Shown here in pieces: positions 26,627 to 40,594 of a DNA stretch of 64,000 nt (its first letter is position 1; each line of letters begins with the position of its first letter). The position numbers and the translations under genes are program-made. Origin of the DNA: Lysobacter sp. ISL-50 (GTDB lineage Bacteria; Pseudomonadota; Gammaproteobacteria; Xanthomonadales; Xanthomonadaceae); assembly GCF_018612875.1 (NCBI RefSeq), contig NZ_JAGGRI010000007.1, forward strand, positions 124,001 to 188,000. The letters are read 5' to 3'. Under the pieces are notes generated by a model. It saw nothing but the letters and a program-made list of their open reading frames with translations, was not told the DNA's origin and did not search any database.

Positions 26627-27481
26627 TCAGCGACTCGTGCTCGGCGCATGAGTGGGACTGGGTTGATGCATCGGCTCGTTCTGAGCAGATGGCTTCGCAA
26701 GCGCCTCGCTGGTTTGAGCCAAGGGCGGAACCGGCTCGCGCAAATCGAATTTCGCCAGATAGCCCGGCGTTTTTCCCGCGATGAATACCTGGCCATCATG
26801 CACTGCGGCACGATCGAGCTTGTCCGCACTGTCGATGCCCGCGACTTTCGCGACGTATACGGCGTGCGCGACCTGAGCGTCGCTGACCTGCTCGGGGAGT
26901 TGGTCGCGCAAACGCGTGTACATGTCATGGAAGGGATGCCCGGGTTGATTGATGAGCGGATCTTCATCAACACTCCATGAGCTTGAGCCGCCTTTGGCGA
27001 TATCGCCGGGCTTGATCGGCGAATTCGGAGCGGTGGGGTGCCTGGCCTCCAGTTCGCTCAGGCTATCGATCAACTCCTTCGGTGTTTCGAAAGCGCCGTA
27101 CTCCGTCGCGTCTATTTTCTCGCCGGTAATCCGGCTTGTCACTTCGCTCGCCCAGGACGCGCAGGTGTTGGTGTAGCCCCACGTCACGTTTTTCTGGATC
27201 TCCGCGTCCAGAGCCGTAACCTGCTCGGGCGTCAGGCTATAAAAGCGGCTTTCCGTCGCTTTGCGGCCGGCTTCCAGGCCTGTGCGGATGTCCGATCCCG
27301 AGCCGTTGCTCAATCCACGTCGTTCGATCATGCCGTGATCGTCCGGCCAAAGCCCGTAGTACTCGGTGTGTCCGTTACGTGTCACGGATATCCAAGCATG
27401 CCCATCGACGAACCGATCGAAACTGCCTTCCGTATTCGGGTCCGTCCAACTGTGTATCCCTAAAACGACTCTGTCGTCCAT
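26627..27481 (-). CDS. Putative type IV secretion antibacterial effector (papain-like fold plus XVIPCD)
   Basis: A 284-residue protein without a signal peptide. The N-terminal half (1-150) has His28 in VDGHAWISV and Cys107 in TNTCASWASEV, followed by a PKELIDSL helix. This His-before-Cys order is what a permuted NlpC/P60 or papain-like hydrolase shows. Residues about 172-265 (PGHPFHDMYTRLRDQL, VAHAVYVAKVAGIDSADKLD, DGQVFIAGKTPG, PPLAQTSEAL) match the layout of the XVIPCD secretion domain recognised by the Xanthomonadales bacteria-killing T4SS, and a Pro/Ser-rich tail follows. A strong ribosome site (AAGGAA) precedes the ATG. It lies 11 bp downstream of a lipoprotein gene that probably encodes immunity. 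The family calls are by eye. Confidence 0.72.
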   Translation of the reverse strand: MDDRVVLGIHSWTDPNTEGSFDRFVDGHAWISVTRNGHTEYYGLWPDDHGMIERRGLSNGSGSDIRTGLEAGRKATESRFYSLTPEQVTALDAEIQKNVTWGYTNTCASWASEVTSRITGEKIDATEYGAFETPKELIDSLSELEARHPTAPNSPIKPGDIAKGGSSSWSVDEDPLINQPGHPFHDMYTRLRDQLPEQVSDAQVAHAVYVAKVAGIDSADKLDRAAVHDGQVFIAGKTPGYLAKFDLREPVPPLAQTSEALAKPSAQNEPMHQPSPTHAPSTSR

Positions 27482-27492
27482 GGCTCGTTTCC

Positions 27493-27867
27493 TTACAAAT
27501 GCACGACCTGTTCCTTGTCGGCGTGGACCACTACGACCTTCTCCCCGTGGTAAGGCAAGTGAACCTCCGCCATGCCATCGTCAGAAAGTTTGGAGTGTTG
27601 AGACATGACGGTACATGTAGTGCGGATTCTGCAGCGGCCGATAACCACGCGCAGTATTCCTGCCTGCGCTTGGTAGTCCACGCCCGGCGAGAAGTACATG
27701 CTTTCCAGCGGCACTCGATACGTGAAAATCATTTGGTTGTCGCCGAGCTTGCTCGCCGAAACCGGTTGCACCGACGACTCGGAGTAGTGCGGTTTCATGT
27801 GGCCTCCAGCACAGGCGACGAGTGGGAGAGAAGCGATGAAAAGACCGGCGAACCGCGTCATTCGCAT
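27493..27867 (-). CDS. Putative immunity lipoprotein for the adjacent effector
   Basis: A 124-residue lipoprotein with lipobox LVAC (Cys19) followed by Ala, consistent with outer-membrane or periplasmic location. The mature part is beta-rich with two cysteines in GRCRIRTTCTV. It has no family I recognise. It is the first gene of a two-gene unit whose second gene encodes the XVIPCD-type effector; T4SS effectors with cell-wall activity are typically preceded by such lipoprotein inhibitors. Codon use and GC are lower than in flanking genes, as expected for a mobile toxin/immunity pair. Confidence 0.65.
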   Translation of the reverse strand: MRMTRFAGLFIASLPLVACAGGHMKPHYSESSVQPVSASKLGDNQMIFTYRVPLESMYFSPGVDYQAQAGILRVVIGRCRIRTTCTVMSQHSKLSDDGMAEVHLPYHGEKVVVVHADKEQVVHL

Positions 27868-28116
27868 GGCGGACCTCGTTGTTGCGACAGTCGAGGAGTT
27901 TTATAGGTTGGCGGCAAGAATCGTGTCAACGCGACGACGATTGATTAAGTGCCTTGAGCGTGTCTTGAAATCACAGGGTTATCGAGCGGGTTTCAATAAT
28001 GCGACCGCCGTCGTGACAGGGCCTGATGTTGAGTACGGCTTTCAGCTGTCGGATGAGGATTCGCCTCATCGACCTGGATACCCATCGCCGCGCACCGAGG
28101 CGGCTGACCGCCGATC

Positions 28117-28458
28117 CTATGCCCGGTCGGCGATCAGCATGTAAGCGGCCAGCAAGCCCAGCAACGGAATCATGTTCAAGACCAGCGCCGGCACCGCCAG
28201 CGAGCGGCGCTCGCCGCGGAACAGCGCGGTCATCGCCAGCAGACTGCCGAACAGCCAGCTGGCGGCGCTGTACATGATGGCCTTGCCGGTGCAGTGCAGG
28301 CTCCAGTTGCCGCACTGGTTTTCCGGGGTCAGGCCGAATACCACCAGCCACGCCAGCGCCGGCCCGAGCAGCAGCGCGAACCAGGCCAGCGCGCCGAACA
28401 GGCGGCCGGCGGAATCGGCCGCGGATTTGCGTCGGATGGTGTCGGTTTCAGCGGCCAT
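28117..28458 (-). CDS. Small integral membrane protein
   Basis: A 113-residue protein with three likely membrane helices (LFGALAWFALLLGPALAWLV, IMYSAASWLFGSLLAMTALF, LVLNMIPLLGLLAAYMLI) and two cysteines in the loop ENQCGNWSLHC. I chose the second ATG because GAGGAG lies 7 nt before it; the first ATG overlaps that site. No known family or function. It lies between the effector pair and parE. Confidence 0.75.
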   Translation of the reverse strand: MAAETDTIRRKSAADSAGRLFGALAWFALLLGPALAWLVVFGLTPENQCGNWSLHCTGKAIMYSAASWLFGSLLAMTALFRGERRSLAVPALVLNMIPLLGLLAAYMLIADRA

Positions 28459-28628
28459 GGCCATGCTCCTCGCCGTGATCTCGATCCGGGCAGTGCGGGG
28501 CGGAAGTGCTGCGTCCTTTCATCTCGATCTCCTGATGGCGGGGCGATACCCGCACGTTGCCGCATTACGCCGCATGACTGCGTGATTATGCCGTCGGTTG
28601 GCCGCCGATCGGACGAATCAAAAAAGAA

Positions 28629-28649
28629 ACGCCGCCTTGCGGGCGGCGT
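28629..28649 (-). terminator. Terminator of parE
   Basis: On the minus strand ACGCCGCC and GGCGGCGT pair around a 5-nt loop, followed by TTCTTTTTTG. It is 70 bp after the parE stop codon. Confidence 0.88.
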
Positions 28650-28719
28650 GGTGTCGTTTCGAAGCGAGGCGGGCTTGCGCCATTCGGCCTCGCTGGACGC
28701 GCGTGGCGAACCGAGCCCG

Positions 28720-30639
28720 TCAGACTTCCAGGGTGGCCAGATCGCCCTTCGTCTCCAGCCAACTCTTGCGATCGCTGGCGCGCTTCTTGGCCAGCAGCAT
28801 GTCCATCAGCGAGTGCGTCTGCGCATTGTCGTCGATGGTCAGCTGAACCAGGCGGCGGGTGTCGGGGTGGATGGTCGATTCGCGCAGCTGCGAGGCGTTC
28901 ATCTCGCCCAGGCCCTTGAAGCGGGTGACGTTGATCGCGCCGCTCAGGCCCTTCTTGCGATCGCCTTTCTCGCGCTCGATCTTTTCCAGCAGGATGCGCT
29001 TTTCCTCTTCGTCCAGCGCATAGAACACGGTCTTGCCCACGTCCACGCGGAACAGCGGCGGCATCGCCACGAAGATGTGCCCGGCCGCGACCAGCGCCGG
29101 GAAATGGCGCAGGAACAAGGCGCTGAGCAAGGTCGCGATATGCAGACCGTCGGAATCGGCGTCGGCCAGGATCACCACCTTGCCGTAGCGCAGGCCGGTG
29201 ATGTCTTCCTTGCCCGGATCGCAGCCGATCGCCACCGCCAGATCGTGCACTTCCTGCGAACCCAGCACGCTGCCGGAGGCGACTTCCCAGGTGTTGAGGA
29301 TCTTGCCGCGCAGCGGCAGGATCGCCTGGAAGTCCTTGTCGCGGGCCTGGCGCGCGCTGCCGCCGGCCGAGTCGCCTTCCACCAGGAACAGCTCGGTGCG
29401 CGACAGATCCTGCGAGGAGCAGTCGGCGAGCTTGCCGGGCAGGGCCGGGCCCTGGGTGATCTTCTTGCGGGTGATCTGCTTTTCGGTCTTCAGGCGCGCG
29501 GCGGCGCGCTCGATCGCCAGCTGGGCGATCTTCTCGCCCAGTTCGGTGTGCTGATTGAGCCACAGCGAGAATGCATCGTGCGCGGCGCCTTCGACGAAGC
29601 CGGCGGCCTGGCGCGAGGACAGGCGCTCCTTGGTCTGGCCGCTGAACTGCGGATCGGTCATCTTGACGCTGAGCACGAAGGCGACCCGGTCCCACACGTC
29701 TTCCGGCGCCAGCTTGACGCCGCGCGGCAGCAGGTTGCGGAAGTCGCAGAACTCGCGCAGCGCGTCGGTGAAGCCGGTGCGCAGGCCGTTGACGTGGGTG
29801 CCGTGCTGGGCGGTGGGGATCAGGTTGACGTAGCTTTCCTGGGTCAGCTCGCCGTCCGGCACCCAGGCCACGGCCCAGTCGGCGACTTCGTTTTCCTTCT
29901 TGAGCTGGCCGACGAACAGGTCCGGCGGCAGCAGCTCGCGCTGCGGCTGGCCGTCGCGCAGTTCGCTGGACAGGTAATCGCGCAGGCCGTCTTCGTAATA
30001 CCACTCGCCGCGCTCGCCGCTGGCCTCGTCGAACAGCTTGACGTTGAGGCCGGGGCACAGCACCGCCTTGGCGCGCAGCACGTGCTTGATCGAGCGCAGG
30101 TTGAACTTGTTGGTGTCGAAATACTTCGGGTCGGGCCAGAAGCGCACGCGGGTGCCGGTGTTCTTCTTGCCGACGCTGCCGACCACTTCCAGCGGCGTCG
30201 CGCGATCGCCGTTGTTGAAGGTCATGCGGTATTCGTTGCCGTCGCGCTTGATGTGCACTTCGACCAGCTTGGACAGCGCGTTGACCACGCTGACGCCGAC
30301 GCCGTGCAGGCCGCCGGAGAAGGTGTAGTTCTTGTTGCTGAACTTACCGCCGGCGTGCAGGCGGGTCAGGATCAGCTCCACGCCGGGGACTTTCTCCTCC
30401 GGATGGATGTCCACCGGCATGCCGCGGCCGTCGTCGGAGACCTCGCAGCTGCCGTCGGCGTGCAGGATCACCTCGATGCTGCGCGCGTGCCCGGCCAGGG
30501 CCTCGTCCACCGAGTTGTCGATGACTTCCTGGGCCAGGTGGTTCGGCCGGCTGGTGTCGGTGTACATGCCCGGGCGGCGTTTGACCGGGTCCAGTCCGGA
30601 GAGGACTTCAATGTCGGCGGCGTTATAGCGACTGCTCAT
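28720..30639 (-). CDS. parE: DNA topoisomerase IV subunit B
   Basis: ATPase subunit of topoisomerase IV, which decatenates sister chromosomes. The 639-residue length and the sequence fit ParE rather than GyrB (no GyrB insertion of about 170 residues). Features are the GHKL ATP site (EVIDNSVDEALAG, DDGRGMPVD, GGLHGVGVSVVNAL), the transducer Lys-containing loop QTKERL, and the TOPRIM domain LFLVEGDSAGGSA with ILADADSDGLHI. The start MSSRYNAADIEVL is typical of ParE. It is a single gene with its own terminator. Confidence 0.95.
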   Translation of the reverse strand: MSSRYNAADIEVLSGLDPVKRRPGMYTDTSRPNHLAQEVIDNSVDEALAGHARSIEVILHADGSCEVSDDGRGMPVDIHPEEKVPGVELILTRLHAGGKFSNKNYTFSGGLHGVGVSVVNALSKLVEVHIKRDGNEYRMTFNNGDRATPLEVVGSVGKKNTGTRVRFWPDPKYFDTNKFNLRSIKHVLRAKAVLCPGLNVKLFDEASGERGEWYYEDGLRDYLSSELRDGQPQRELLPPDLFVGQLKKENEVADWAVAWVPDGELTQESYVNLIPTAQHGTHVNGLRTGFTDALREFCDFRNLLPRGVKLAPEDVWDRVAFVLSVKMTDPQFSGQTKERLSSRQAAGFVEGAAHDAFSLWLNQHTELGEKIAQLAIERAAARLKTEKQITRKKITQGPALPGKLADCSSQDLSRTELFLVEGDSAGGSARQARDKDFQAILPLRGKILNTWEVASGSVLGSQEVHDLAVAIGCDPGKEDITGLRYGKVVILADADSDGLHIATLLSALFLRHFPALVAAGHIFVAMPPLFRVDVGKTVFYALDEEEKRILLEKIEREKGDRKKGLSGAINVTRFKGLGEMNASQLRESTIHPDTRRLVQLTIDDNAQTHSLMDMLLAKKRASDRKSWLETKGDLATLEV

Positions 30640-31099
30640 TAACTGTTGGGCGTGGCCGTGGTGTTCGGAGCGGCGAGGATGAAGACGGCGGGCAGGGTGG
30701 TCAAGCCGGGCGTGGTTAAAACCGGGTGAACGGTCGAGCGGGAAGCTTGGCGGGTCGAGGTCTCGCGGGGTGAGACGGGGTCGCGGCGATGCGTGTGCGG
30801 GGCCGGTCGGGTGGACTTTGGGAGGAGCGGCGGCCGGCGATCGGCCGCGGCTGCGCGAATCCGGTCTGCGCGGCGACCGCTGGCTCCGATTGAACCGGCG
30901 CCGGCGCAACCCCATAGTCTGGTTCGATCCAGCGGCGCTCGCGCCGCCCCGGCAGTCGTTCAGGTCCGAGCGAGGGTGCCGGGGCTAGGGTTCGCGGCGT
31001 CGCAGTACCGACGCGGCGCGCCACCCGCGACGCCGGACGCCACCGATGCCAGCGATGGCCGCTCGATGCCGGCTCCCACACGTTTCAGGAGGTCAAGTC
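30640..31099. other. Divergent intergenic region upstream of parE
   Basis: About 460 bp with no supported gene. It holds the parE promoter and the promoter of the small secreted protein at 31100. Several open frames cross it, but their composition is that of random GC-rich sequence. Confidence 0.55.
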
Positions 31100-31324
31100 A
31101 TGAAGATCCGCAAGCTGCTGCTCCCCGCCGTCATCGCCGCCGCCCTGACCGTGCTGATCGCGCCCGCCGCGTTCGCCCAGCAGGACCCGCAGGCCGACAA
31201 GAAGGCCGAAGACGCCAAGAAGGCCGAGGACGCGAAGAAAGCCGAAGCCAAGAAGAAGGCCGACGCCGAGAAGAAGAAGTCCGGCGACCGCGGCGTCGAG
31301 CCGGAGGAAGAGGGCGACAAGTAA
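31100..31324 (+). CDS. Small exported Ala/Lys/Glu-rich protein
   Basis: A 74-residue protein with a clear signal peptide (MKIRKLLLPAVIAAALTVL...AFAQ) and a mature part of repeated charged heptads such as KKAEDAKKAED and AKKKADAEKKK, predicted helical. A near-consensus ribosome site CAGGAGGTCA precedes the ATG, and a strong terminator follows, so this is a real monocistronic gene. Function unknown. Confidence 0.8.
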   Translation: MKIRKLLLPAVIAAALTVLIAPAAFAQQDPQADKKAEDAKKAEDAKKAEAKKKADAEKKKSGDRGVEPEEEGDK

Positions 31325-31355
31325 TCGCGCGACCGCGCAAGCGGCCCCGTCCAGG

Positions 31356-31385
31356 AAAACGCCCCGGCCCGCCGGGGCGTTTTTC
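31356..31385 (+). terminator. Terminator of the small exported protein gene
   Basis: AAACGCCCCGG and CCGGGGCGTTT pair around a 4-nt loop, followed by TTCG with further T's. It is 30 bp after the stop codon. Confidence 0.9.
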
Positions 31386-31568
31386 GTTGCGGGCCACGGC
31401 GAGCGGCGCGGTGGCGCGGCCCGGGTTGGTCGAGCACCGGCCGATGATCGTCGCGTCCAGCCTCGCATTGGCCGTGGGCATCGAGCTGGGCTACTTTGGC
31501 GCCAGGCGGCTGTGGCCGCAGGCGGCGGGCGCCGCCTGAGCCGTCGCGCCGATCAGGAGAATGCAGCG

Positions 31569-31955
31569 ATGGCCGTGCGCATCGTCAGGCTGGGAACCCA
31601 GCGCCAGCGGGGCGAAGGCACCCGCATCGGCACCGTGCGGCGGCCGCCGCGCGGGGTGCCCAAGAGCGAATTCGCGACGCAGGATTGGTACGACGTGTGG
31701 TTTCCGAACCTCGCGCCCAGCCTGGACACCATGAAACAGGCCCAGGCCGCGCAGACGCCGGCGCAGTGGACCGCGTTCGTGCGCAAGTACAAGGCGGAGA
31801 TGGCCGCGCCCGACGCCAGCCACGCGATCGAATTGCTGGCCAGGTTGTCGCATCACAGCGATTTTTCGGTCGGCTGTTATTGCGAGGACGAATCGCATTG
31901 CCATCGTTCGATCCTGAGCGAGTTGCTGGTCGCGCGCGGGGCCCGGCTGGCCTAG
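31569..31955 (+). CDS. DUF488 family protein
   Basis: A 128-residue cytoplasmic protein of the DUF488 family. Features are RLGTQRQRGEGTRIGTVRRPPRG, the aromatic WYDVWFPNLAPS, and the Cys/His segment GCYCEDESHCHRSIL, which is the conserved end of this family. An AGGAGA ribosome site lies 9 nt before the ATG. The biochemical role is unknown; no operon partner is present. Confidence 0.85.
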   Translation: MAVRIVRLGTQRQRGEGTRIGTVRRPPRGVPKSEFATQDWYDVWFPNLAPSLDTMKQAQAAQTPAQWTAFVRKYKAEMAAPDASHAIELLARLSHHSDFSVGCYCEDESHCHRSILSELLVARGARLA

Positions 31956-34099
<2,144 letters not shown>

Positions 34100-34192
34100 C
34101 CGACACGCTTGTACCCGATGCCGGCCGCATCCATCTGATGGCGATCCCCCGCGCATGCGCCAACGCGCACTCATGAACCTAGGAAGCAAGCG

Positions 34193-36848
<2,656 letters not shown>

Positions 36849-36864
36849 GTCCGGCCCAGACGCA

Positions 36865-37359
36865 ATGGCTTCGATGTCGAGCAAGCGCTGGCTGATCGCG
36901 CTGGTGCTGGCGTTGCTGGCGCTGCTCGCTTTCCTGCAATACCGCCTGTGGTGGGCCGGCGGCGGCAGCGGCGGCAGCGTCGCCGCGCTGCAGGCCCAGG
37001 TCGATGGCCAGACCCGCGAAAACCAGGGCTTGCAGCAGCGCAACGACGCCCTGGCCGCGGAAGTGGAAGACCTCAAGTCCGGCGAAGCCGCAGTCGAGGA
37101 GCGCGCGCGCAGCGAACTGGGCATGATCAAGCCCGGTGAGACTTTCTATCGCGTGGTCGAAGCCAAGCCGCAGCAGCCCGGCCCGAACGCCGCCGCCGCG
37201 GTCAGCGCGGTGCAGAACGGCGCCGTGCAGGACGATCCGGCCGGCAACGACGGCGCCAGCCTGGAAGAACAGGTGGACGAGCCGCCGACCGAACTACCGC
37301 CGCAGACGCCGGACCCGCAACCCATGCCGGCGCCGGTGCAAGAGCGGCCGGGGCATTGA
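36865..37359 (+). CDS. ftsB: Cell division protein FtsB
   Basis: Bitopic division protein that forms the FtsQLB complex in the inner membrane. After one helix (WLIALVLALLALLAFLQYRLWW) comes the coiled coil AALQAQVDGQTRENQGLQQR and the conserved EERARSELGMIKPGETFYR. At 164 residues it is about 60 longer than E. coli FtsB because of a Pro/Gln/Glu-rich periplasmic tail. A second ATG lies three codons in. Position after eno and before ispD is the canonical one. Confidence 0.94.
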   Translation: MASMSSKRWLIALVLALLALLAFLQYRLWWAGGGSGGSVAALQAQVDGQTRENQGLQQRNDALAAEVEDLKSGEAAVEERARSELGMIKPGETFYRVVEAKPQQPGPNAAAAVSAVQNGAVQDDPAGNDGASLEEQVDEPPTELPPQTPDPQPMPAPVQERPGH

Positions 37360-37405
37360 GGCGGGCGATGGCCGCGATGATGGGCGCGATCGATCGTCGC
37401 CGCGG

Positions 37406-38101
37406 ATGCCGGCGATGATCTGGGCCGTGCTTCCCGCCGCCGGACGCGGCCAACGCTTCGGCGGCGACACGCCGAAGCAATATCTGCACGCCGCCGGCAA
37501 ACCCCTGATCGAACATGCGCTGAGCGCCTTGCTGGCGCATCCGCGCGTGGCCGGCGCGATGGTCGCGCTGTCGGCCAACGACGCTGCGTGGCCGGGCTGG
37601 ACGCAGTTACACGGCAAGCCGGTGCTGCGTTGCGTGGGCGGCGGCGAACGCGCCGATTCGGTGCTCGCCGCCTTGCGCGCGCTGCCGGCTGAACTCGACG
37701 GCGACACGCTGGTGCTGGTGCACGACGCCGCGCGTCCCAATCTGCGCGGCGACGACATCGAGCGATTGATCCTGGCCGCCGAAACCGGCGACCAGGGCGC
37801 GATCCTCGGCGCGCCGTTGCGCGACACGCTCAAGCGCGCCGGCGACGGCCGCATTATCGCCACCGAACCGCGCGACGGCCTGTGGCGCGCGTTCACGCCG
37901 CAGGCTTTCCGCCGCGCCGCGTTGACCGCGGCGCTGGCCGATGCCGCCGCCGCCGGCGTGGTGGTGACCGACGAAGCCTCGGCGATGGAACGTGCCGGTT
38001 TCCGCCCATGTCTGGTCGAAGGCCGCGAGGACAATCTGAAAGTCACCACGCCGGCGGATCTGGCGCTGGCGCAGTTTCTGTTGCAATCAGATCGTGAATG
38101 A
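37406..38101 (+). CDS. ispD: 2-C-methyl-D-erythritol 4-phosphate cytidylyltransferase
   Basis: Third enzyme of the MEP isoprenoid pathway, attaching CMP to methylerythritol phosphate. The 231 residues show the nucleotide loop LPAAGRGQRFGGDTPKQYL, GGGERADSVLAAL, LVHDAARPN, FTPQAFRR and VTDEASAMERAG. Another ATG three codons downstream could be used. A palindromic repeat block separates it from ispF, which is usually adjacent. Confidence 0.96.
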   Translation: MPAMIWAVLPAAGRGQRFGGDTPKQYLHAAGKPLIEHALSALLAHPRVAGAMVALSANDAAWPGWTQLHGKPVLRCVGGGERADSVLAALRALPAELDGDTLVLVHDAARPNLRGDDIERLILAAETGDQGAILGAPLRDTLKRAGDGRIIATEPRDGLWRAFTPQAFRRAALTAALADAAAAGVVVTDEASAMERAGFRPCLVEGREDNLKVTTPADLALAQFLLQSDRE

Positions 38102-38130
38102 AGCGTCAGCGAGCTGCCGCGGCTTTTTTG

Positions 38131-38298
38131 TTGTAGGAGGGAGCTTTAGCCCCGATGCTTTCCGCTCCGATTTTGTGGGAGGGAGCTTTAGCCCCGATGC
38201 TTTTCGGTCAGGCTTGCCGCGTCGGAGCGGAAAGCATCGGGGCTAAAGCTCCCTCCCACAACTGAAAAGCATCGGGGCTAAAGCTCCCTCCTACAACA
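38131..38298. repeat. Nested quadruple copy of the AGCTTTAGCCCCGATGC repeat
   Basis: Two direct arms (38131-38161 and 38171-38205) are followed by two inverted arms (38230-38260 and 38264-38298), so that one palindrome is nested in another. It lies between ispD and ispF and fills most of the 299-bp gap. A short remnant of the ATTCCCG/CGGCAATGACGGG family follows at 38303-38334. Confidence 0.92.
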
Positions 38299-38400
38299 AA
38301 AGCCCGCATTCCCGGCAATGACGGGCAAAATAGACGCATTGATCGGCGAGCGTCCGCTTGCAACCCGACTTTCCATCCGACTCCTGAGGCAACCATCTCC

Positions 38401-38874
38401 ATGCGCATCGGCCAAGGTTACGACGTGCACGCCTTCGGCGAGGGCGACCACATCATGCTCGGCGGCGTGCGCGTGCCGCACGATCGCGGCGTGCTCGCGC
38501 ATTCCGACGGCGATGTGGCGCTGCACGCGCTGTGCGATGCGATGCTCGGCGCGCTCGCGCTGGGCGACATCGGCAAGCATTTTCCGCCCAGCGACGAACG
38601 CTGGCGCGGCGCCGACAGCCGCCAGTTCCTGCGGCATTGCAATGCCTTGATCGGCGAGCGCGGCTACAAGCTCGGCAACGCCGACGTCACCGTGATCTGC
38701 GAGCGGCCCAAGGTCGGCCCGCATGCGCAGGCCATGCGCGAGGCGATCGCGGCCGATCTGGGCGTGCCGGCCGATGCGATCAGCGTCAAGGCCACCACCA
38801 CCGAACAACTGGGTTTCACCGGCCGCGGCGAAGGCATCGCGGCGATGGCCGTGTGCCTGTTGGTCCGCGCATGA
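38401..38874 (+). CDS. ispF: 2-C-methyl-D-erythritol 2,4-cyclodiphosphate synthase
   Basis: Zinc-dependent MEP pathway enzyme that cyclises CDP-methylerythritol phosphate. The 157 residues show [11 protein letters not shown] (metal ligands Asp and His), the third ligand in [30 protein letters not shown], and the C-terminal [17 protein letters not shown]. It is co-translated with truD by an ATGA overlap. Confidence 0.97.
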   Translation: MRIGQGYDVHAFGEGDHIMLGGVRVPHDRGVLAHSDGDVALHALCDAMLGALALGDIGKHFPPSDERWRGADSRQFLRHCNALIGERGYKLGNADVTVICERPKVGPHAQAMREAIAADLGVPADAISVKATTTEQLGFTGRGEGIAAMAVCLLVRA

Positions 38875-39938
38875 GCCAGGTTCACGATCCGGCCGCGGAC
38901 ACCGGCCTGCCGCGCGCGCACGGCGAGCCCGCGCTGCGCGCGCGCATCCGCAGCGCGCCGGAGGACTTCCGCGTCGAGGAACTGCCCGGTTTCGAAGCCA
39001 GCGGCAGCGGCGAGCATCTGTTGCTGACCATCGAAAAGCGCGGCATGAACACCGCTTTCGCCGCCAAGCGCCTGGCCGAGTGGGCCGGGATCGGCGAGGT
39101 CGGCATCGGCTACGCCGGGCTCAAGGATCGCCACGCGGTCACCGTGCAGCGTTTCAGTGTGCATCTGCCCAAGCGCATCGCGCCGGATCTGGCCGCGCTG
39201 GAAAGCGATGAGATGCACGTGCTCGAACACCAATGGCACGCGAAGAAATTGCCACGCGGCGCGCTGGCCGGCAATCGCTTCGTGCTGCGCCTGCGCGAGG
39301 TGGAAGGCGAGCGCGCGGCGATCGACGCGCGCCTGACCCGCATCGCCGAACGCGGCGTGCCGAACTACTTCGGCGAGCAGCGTTTCGGCCGCGACGGCGA
39401 CAACGTCGCCAACGCGCTGGCGATGTTCGCCGGCCGGCGCATGCGCCGCGAGCAGCGCAGCCTGCTGTTGTCGGCGGCGCGTTCGGAATTGTTCAACCGC
39501 GTGCTGGCCGCGCGCGTGCGCGACGGCAGTTGGGACGGATTGCGCGAGGGCGCGCCGTTGCCCGGCGAAGTCTGGTCGCTGGCCGGCAGCCGCAGCGTGT
39601 TCGGGCCGGAACCGTGGGGCGATGCGCTGGCCGCGCGCCTGGCCGGGTTCGACATCCATCCCAGCGGGCCGTTGTGGGGCCGCGGCGAGTTGCGCAGCCT
39701 CGATGCGGTGCGTGCGCTGGAGCTGGAGGCGATGGCCGGCGATCAGGCCGTGGCCTTGCGCGCCGGCCTGGAAGCGGCCGGCATGGATCAGGAGCGGCGC
39801 GCGCTGCGACTGCGTCCGGACGGGTTGAGTTGGCAGTGGCTCGACGACGGCGCGCTGGAAGTCGCCTTCGTGCTGCCGGCCGGGGCTTACGCCACCGTGG
39901 TGCTGGCGGAGTTGGGGCAGATCGACGGCGCGCGTTAA
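38871..39938 (+). CDS. truD: tRNA pseudouridine(13) synthase
   Basis: Converts U13 of tRNAGlu to pseudouridine. At 355 residues it is normal for TruD. The catalytic Asp lies in the signature [18 protein letters not shown], and the N-terminal [22 protein letters not shown] and the [16 protein letters not shown] segment are characteristic. The start overlaps ispF. A perfect palindromic repeat follows and may end the transcript. Confidence 0.96.
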   Translation: MSQVHDPAADTGLPRAHGEPALRARIRSAPEDFRVEELPGFEASGSGEHLLLTIEKRGMNTAFAAKRLAEWAGIGEVGIGYAGLKDRHAVTVQRFSVHLPKRIAPDLAALESDEMHVLEHQWHAKKLPRGALAGNRFVLRLREVEGERAAIDARLTRIAERGVPNYFGEQRFGRDGDNVANALAMFAGRRMRREQRSLLLSAARSELFNRVLAARVRDGSWDGLREGAPLPGEVWSLAGSRSVFGPEPWGDALAARLAGFDIHPSGPLWGRGELRSLDAVRALELEAMAGDQAVALRAGLEAAGMDQERRALRLRPDGLSWQWLDDGALEVAFVLPAGAYATVVLAELGQIDGAR

Positions 39939-39946
39939 TTCATGGA

Positions 39947-40052
39947 TTTTGTAGGAGGGGCTTCAGCCCCGATGCTTTTCTTTCAGATCGCCGCTAGCAG
40001 CCCAGGCCTGATCTGAAAGAAAAGCATCGGGGCTGAAGCCCCTCCTACAAAA
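39947..40052. repeat. Perfect 43-bp inverted repeat, GGCTTCAGCCCC variant
   Basis: Arms 39947-39989 and 40010-40052 are exact reverse complements around a 20-bp loop. They contain the family core GGGGCTTCAGCCCCGATGC, which is itself a small palindrome. The element starts 8 bp after truD. The remaining 245 bp to the next gene hold nothing I can identify. Confidence 0.93.
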
Positions 40053-40297
40053 GACTTTCTGGCGGCGCATTGGCCGCTGTGCGGCCCCGGTCGATCGGCC
40101 GCGCGATGTCCTGAAACCATCTATTCAGTTCCCGAGACGCCGCATTCGGACGCCGGAAACGACCGCTTGTCGGATGGTATCGGACGGCACTGGCTCACGG
40201 TTTGCGCCGGCGTATAAGCCGAGTTAACAGCGGGCAGGGGCCTGCTGCCGCCCGGCGCCCAGCGCGACCGGGTTTCACGCGTCAGGGAGCCAGCGTC

Positions 40298-40543
40298 ATG
40301 AACGCATTGTCGCGTACCGTCGTCCTGTCGTTGTCGATCCTGGGCCTGGCCGCTTGCGCCGGCACCCAGAGCAAATCGACCTACGTCGAACCGAGCATGT
40401 CCAATCACCAGATCGCCGGCATGAGCCGCGACGACCGTTATGTTTCCGCGGTCGAGCGTCTGGCGCGAAAGCGCGGGATCGAGGTGATGTGGGTCAACCC
40501 GCCGGATCGGCGCAAGCTGATCAGCGAGGCGACGCCACAATAA
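40298..40543 (+). CDS. Small lipoprotein of unknown function
   Basis: An 81-residue lipoprotein with lipobox LAAC (Cys20). The mature 61 residues contain SNHQIAGMSRDDRYVSAVERLARKRGIEVMWVNPP, which looks like a compact folded helix-strand unit. CAGGGAG lies upstream of the ATG. It is convergent with the Smr gene. A GC-rich inverted repeat (GCCGGCG/CGCCGGC, about 40560-40580) lies between the two stop codons. Confidence 0.8.
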   Translation: MNALSRTVVLSLSILGLAACAGTQSKSTYVEPSMSNHQIAGMSRDDRYVSAVERLARKRGIEVMWVNPPDRRKLISEATPQ

Positions 40544-40594
40544 TCGGCCGACGCTGGCGCCGGCGATCGCGCCGGCGCCGGCATTCGCAACGGT

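Noticed and set aside
30793-31539. Plus-strand frame of 248 codons across the small exported protein gene
   Set aside because: It overlaps the well-supported gene at 31100 and its terminator in another frame and is Arg/Ala-rich shadow sequence.
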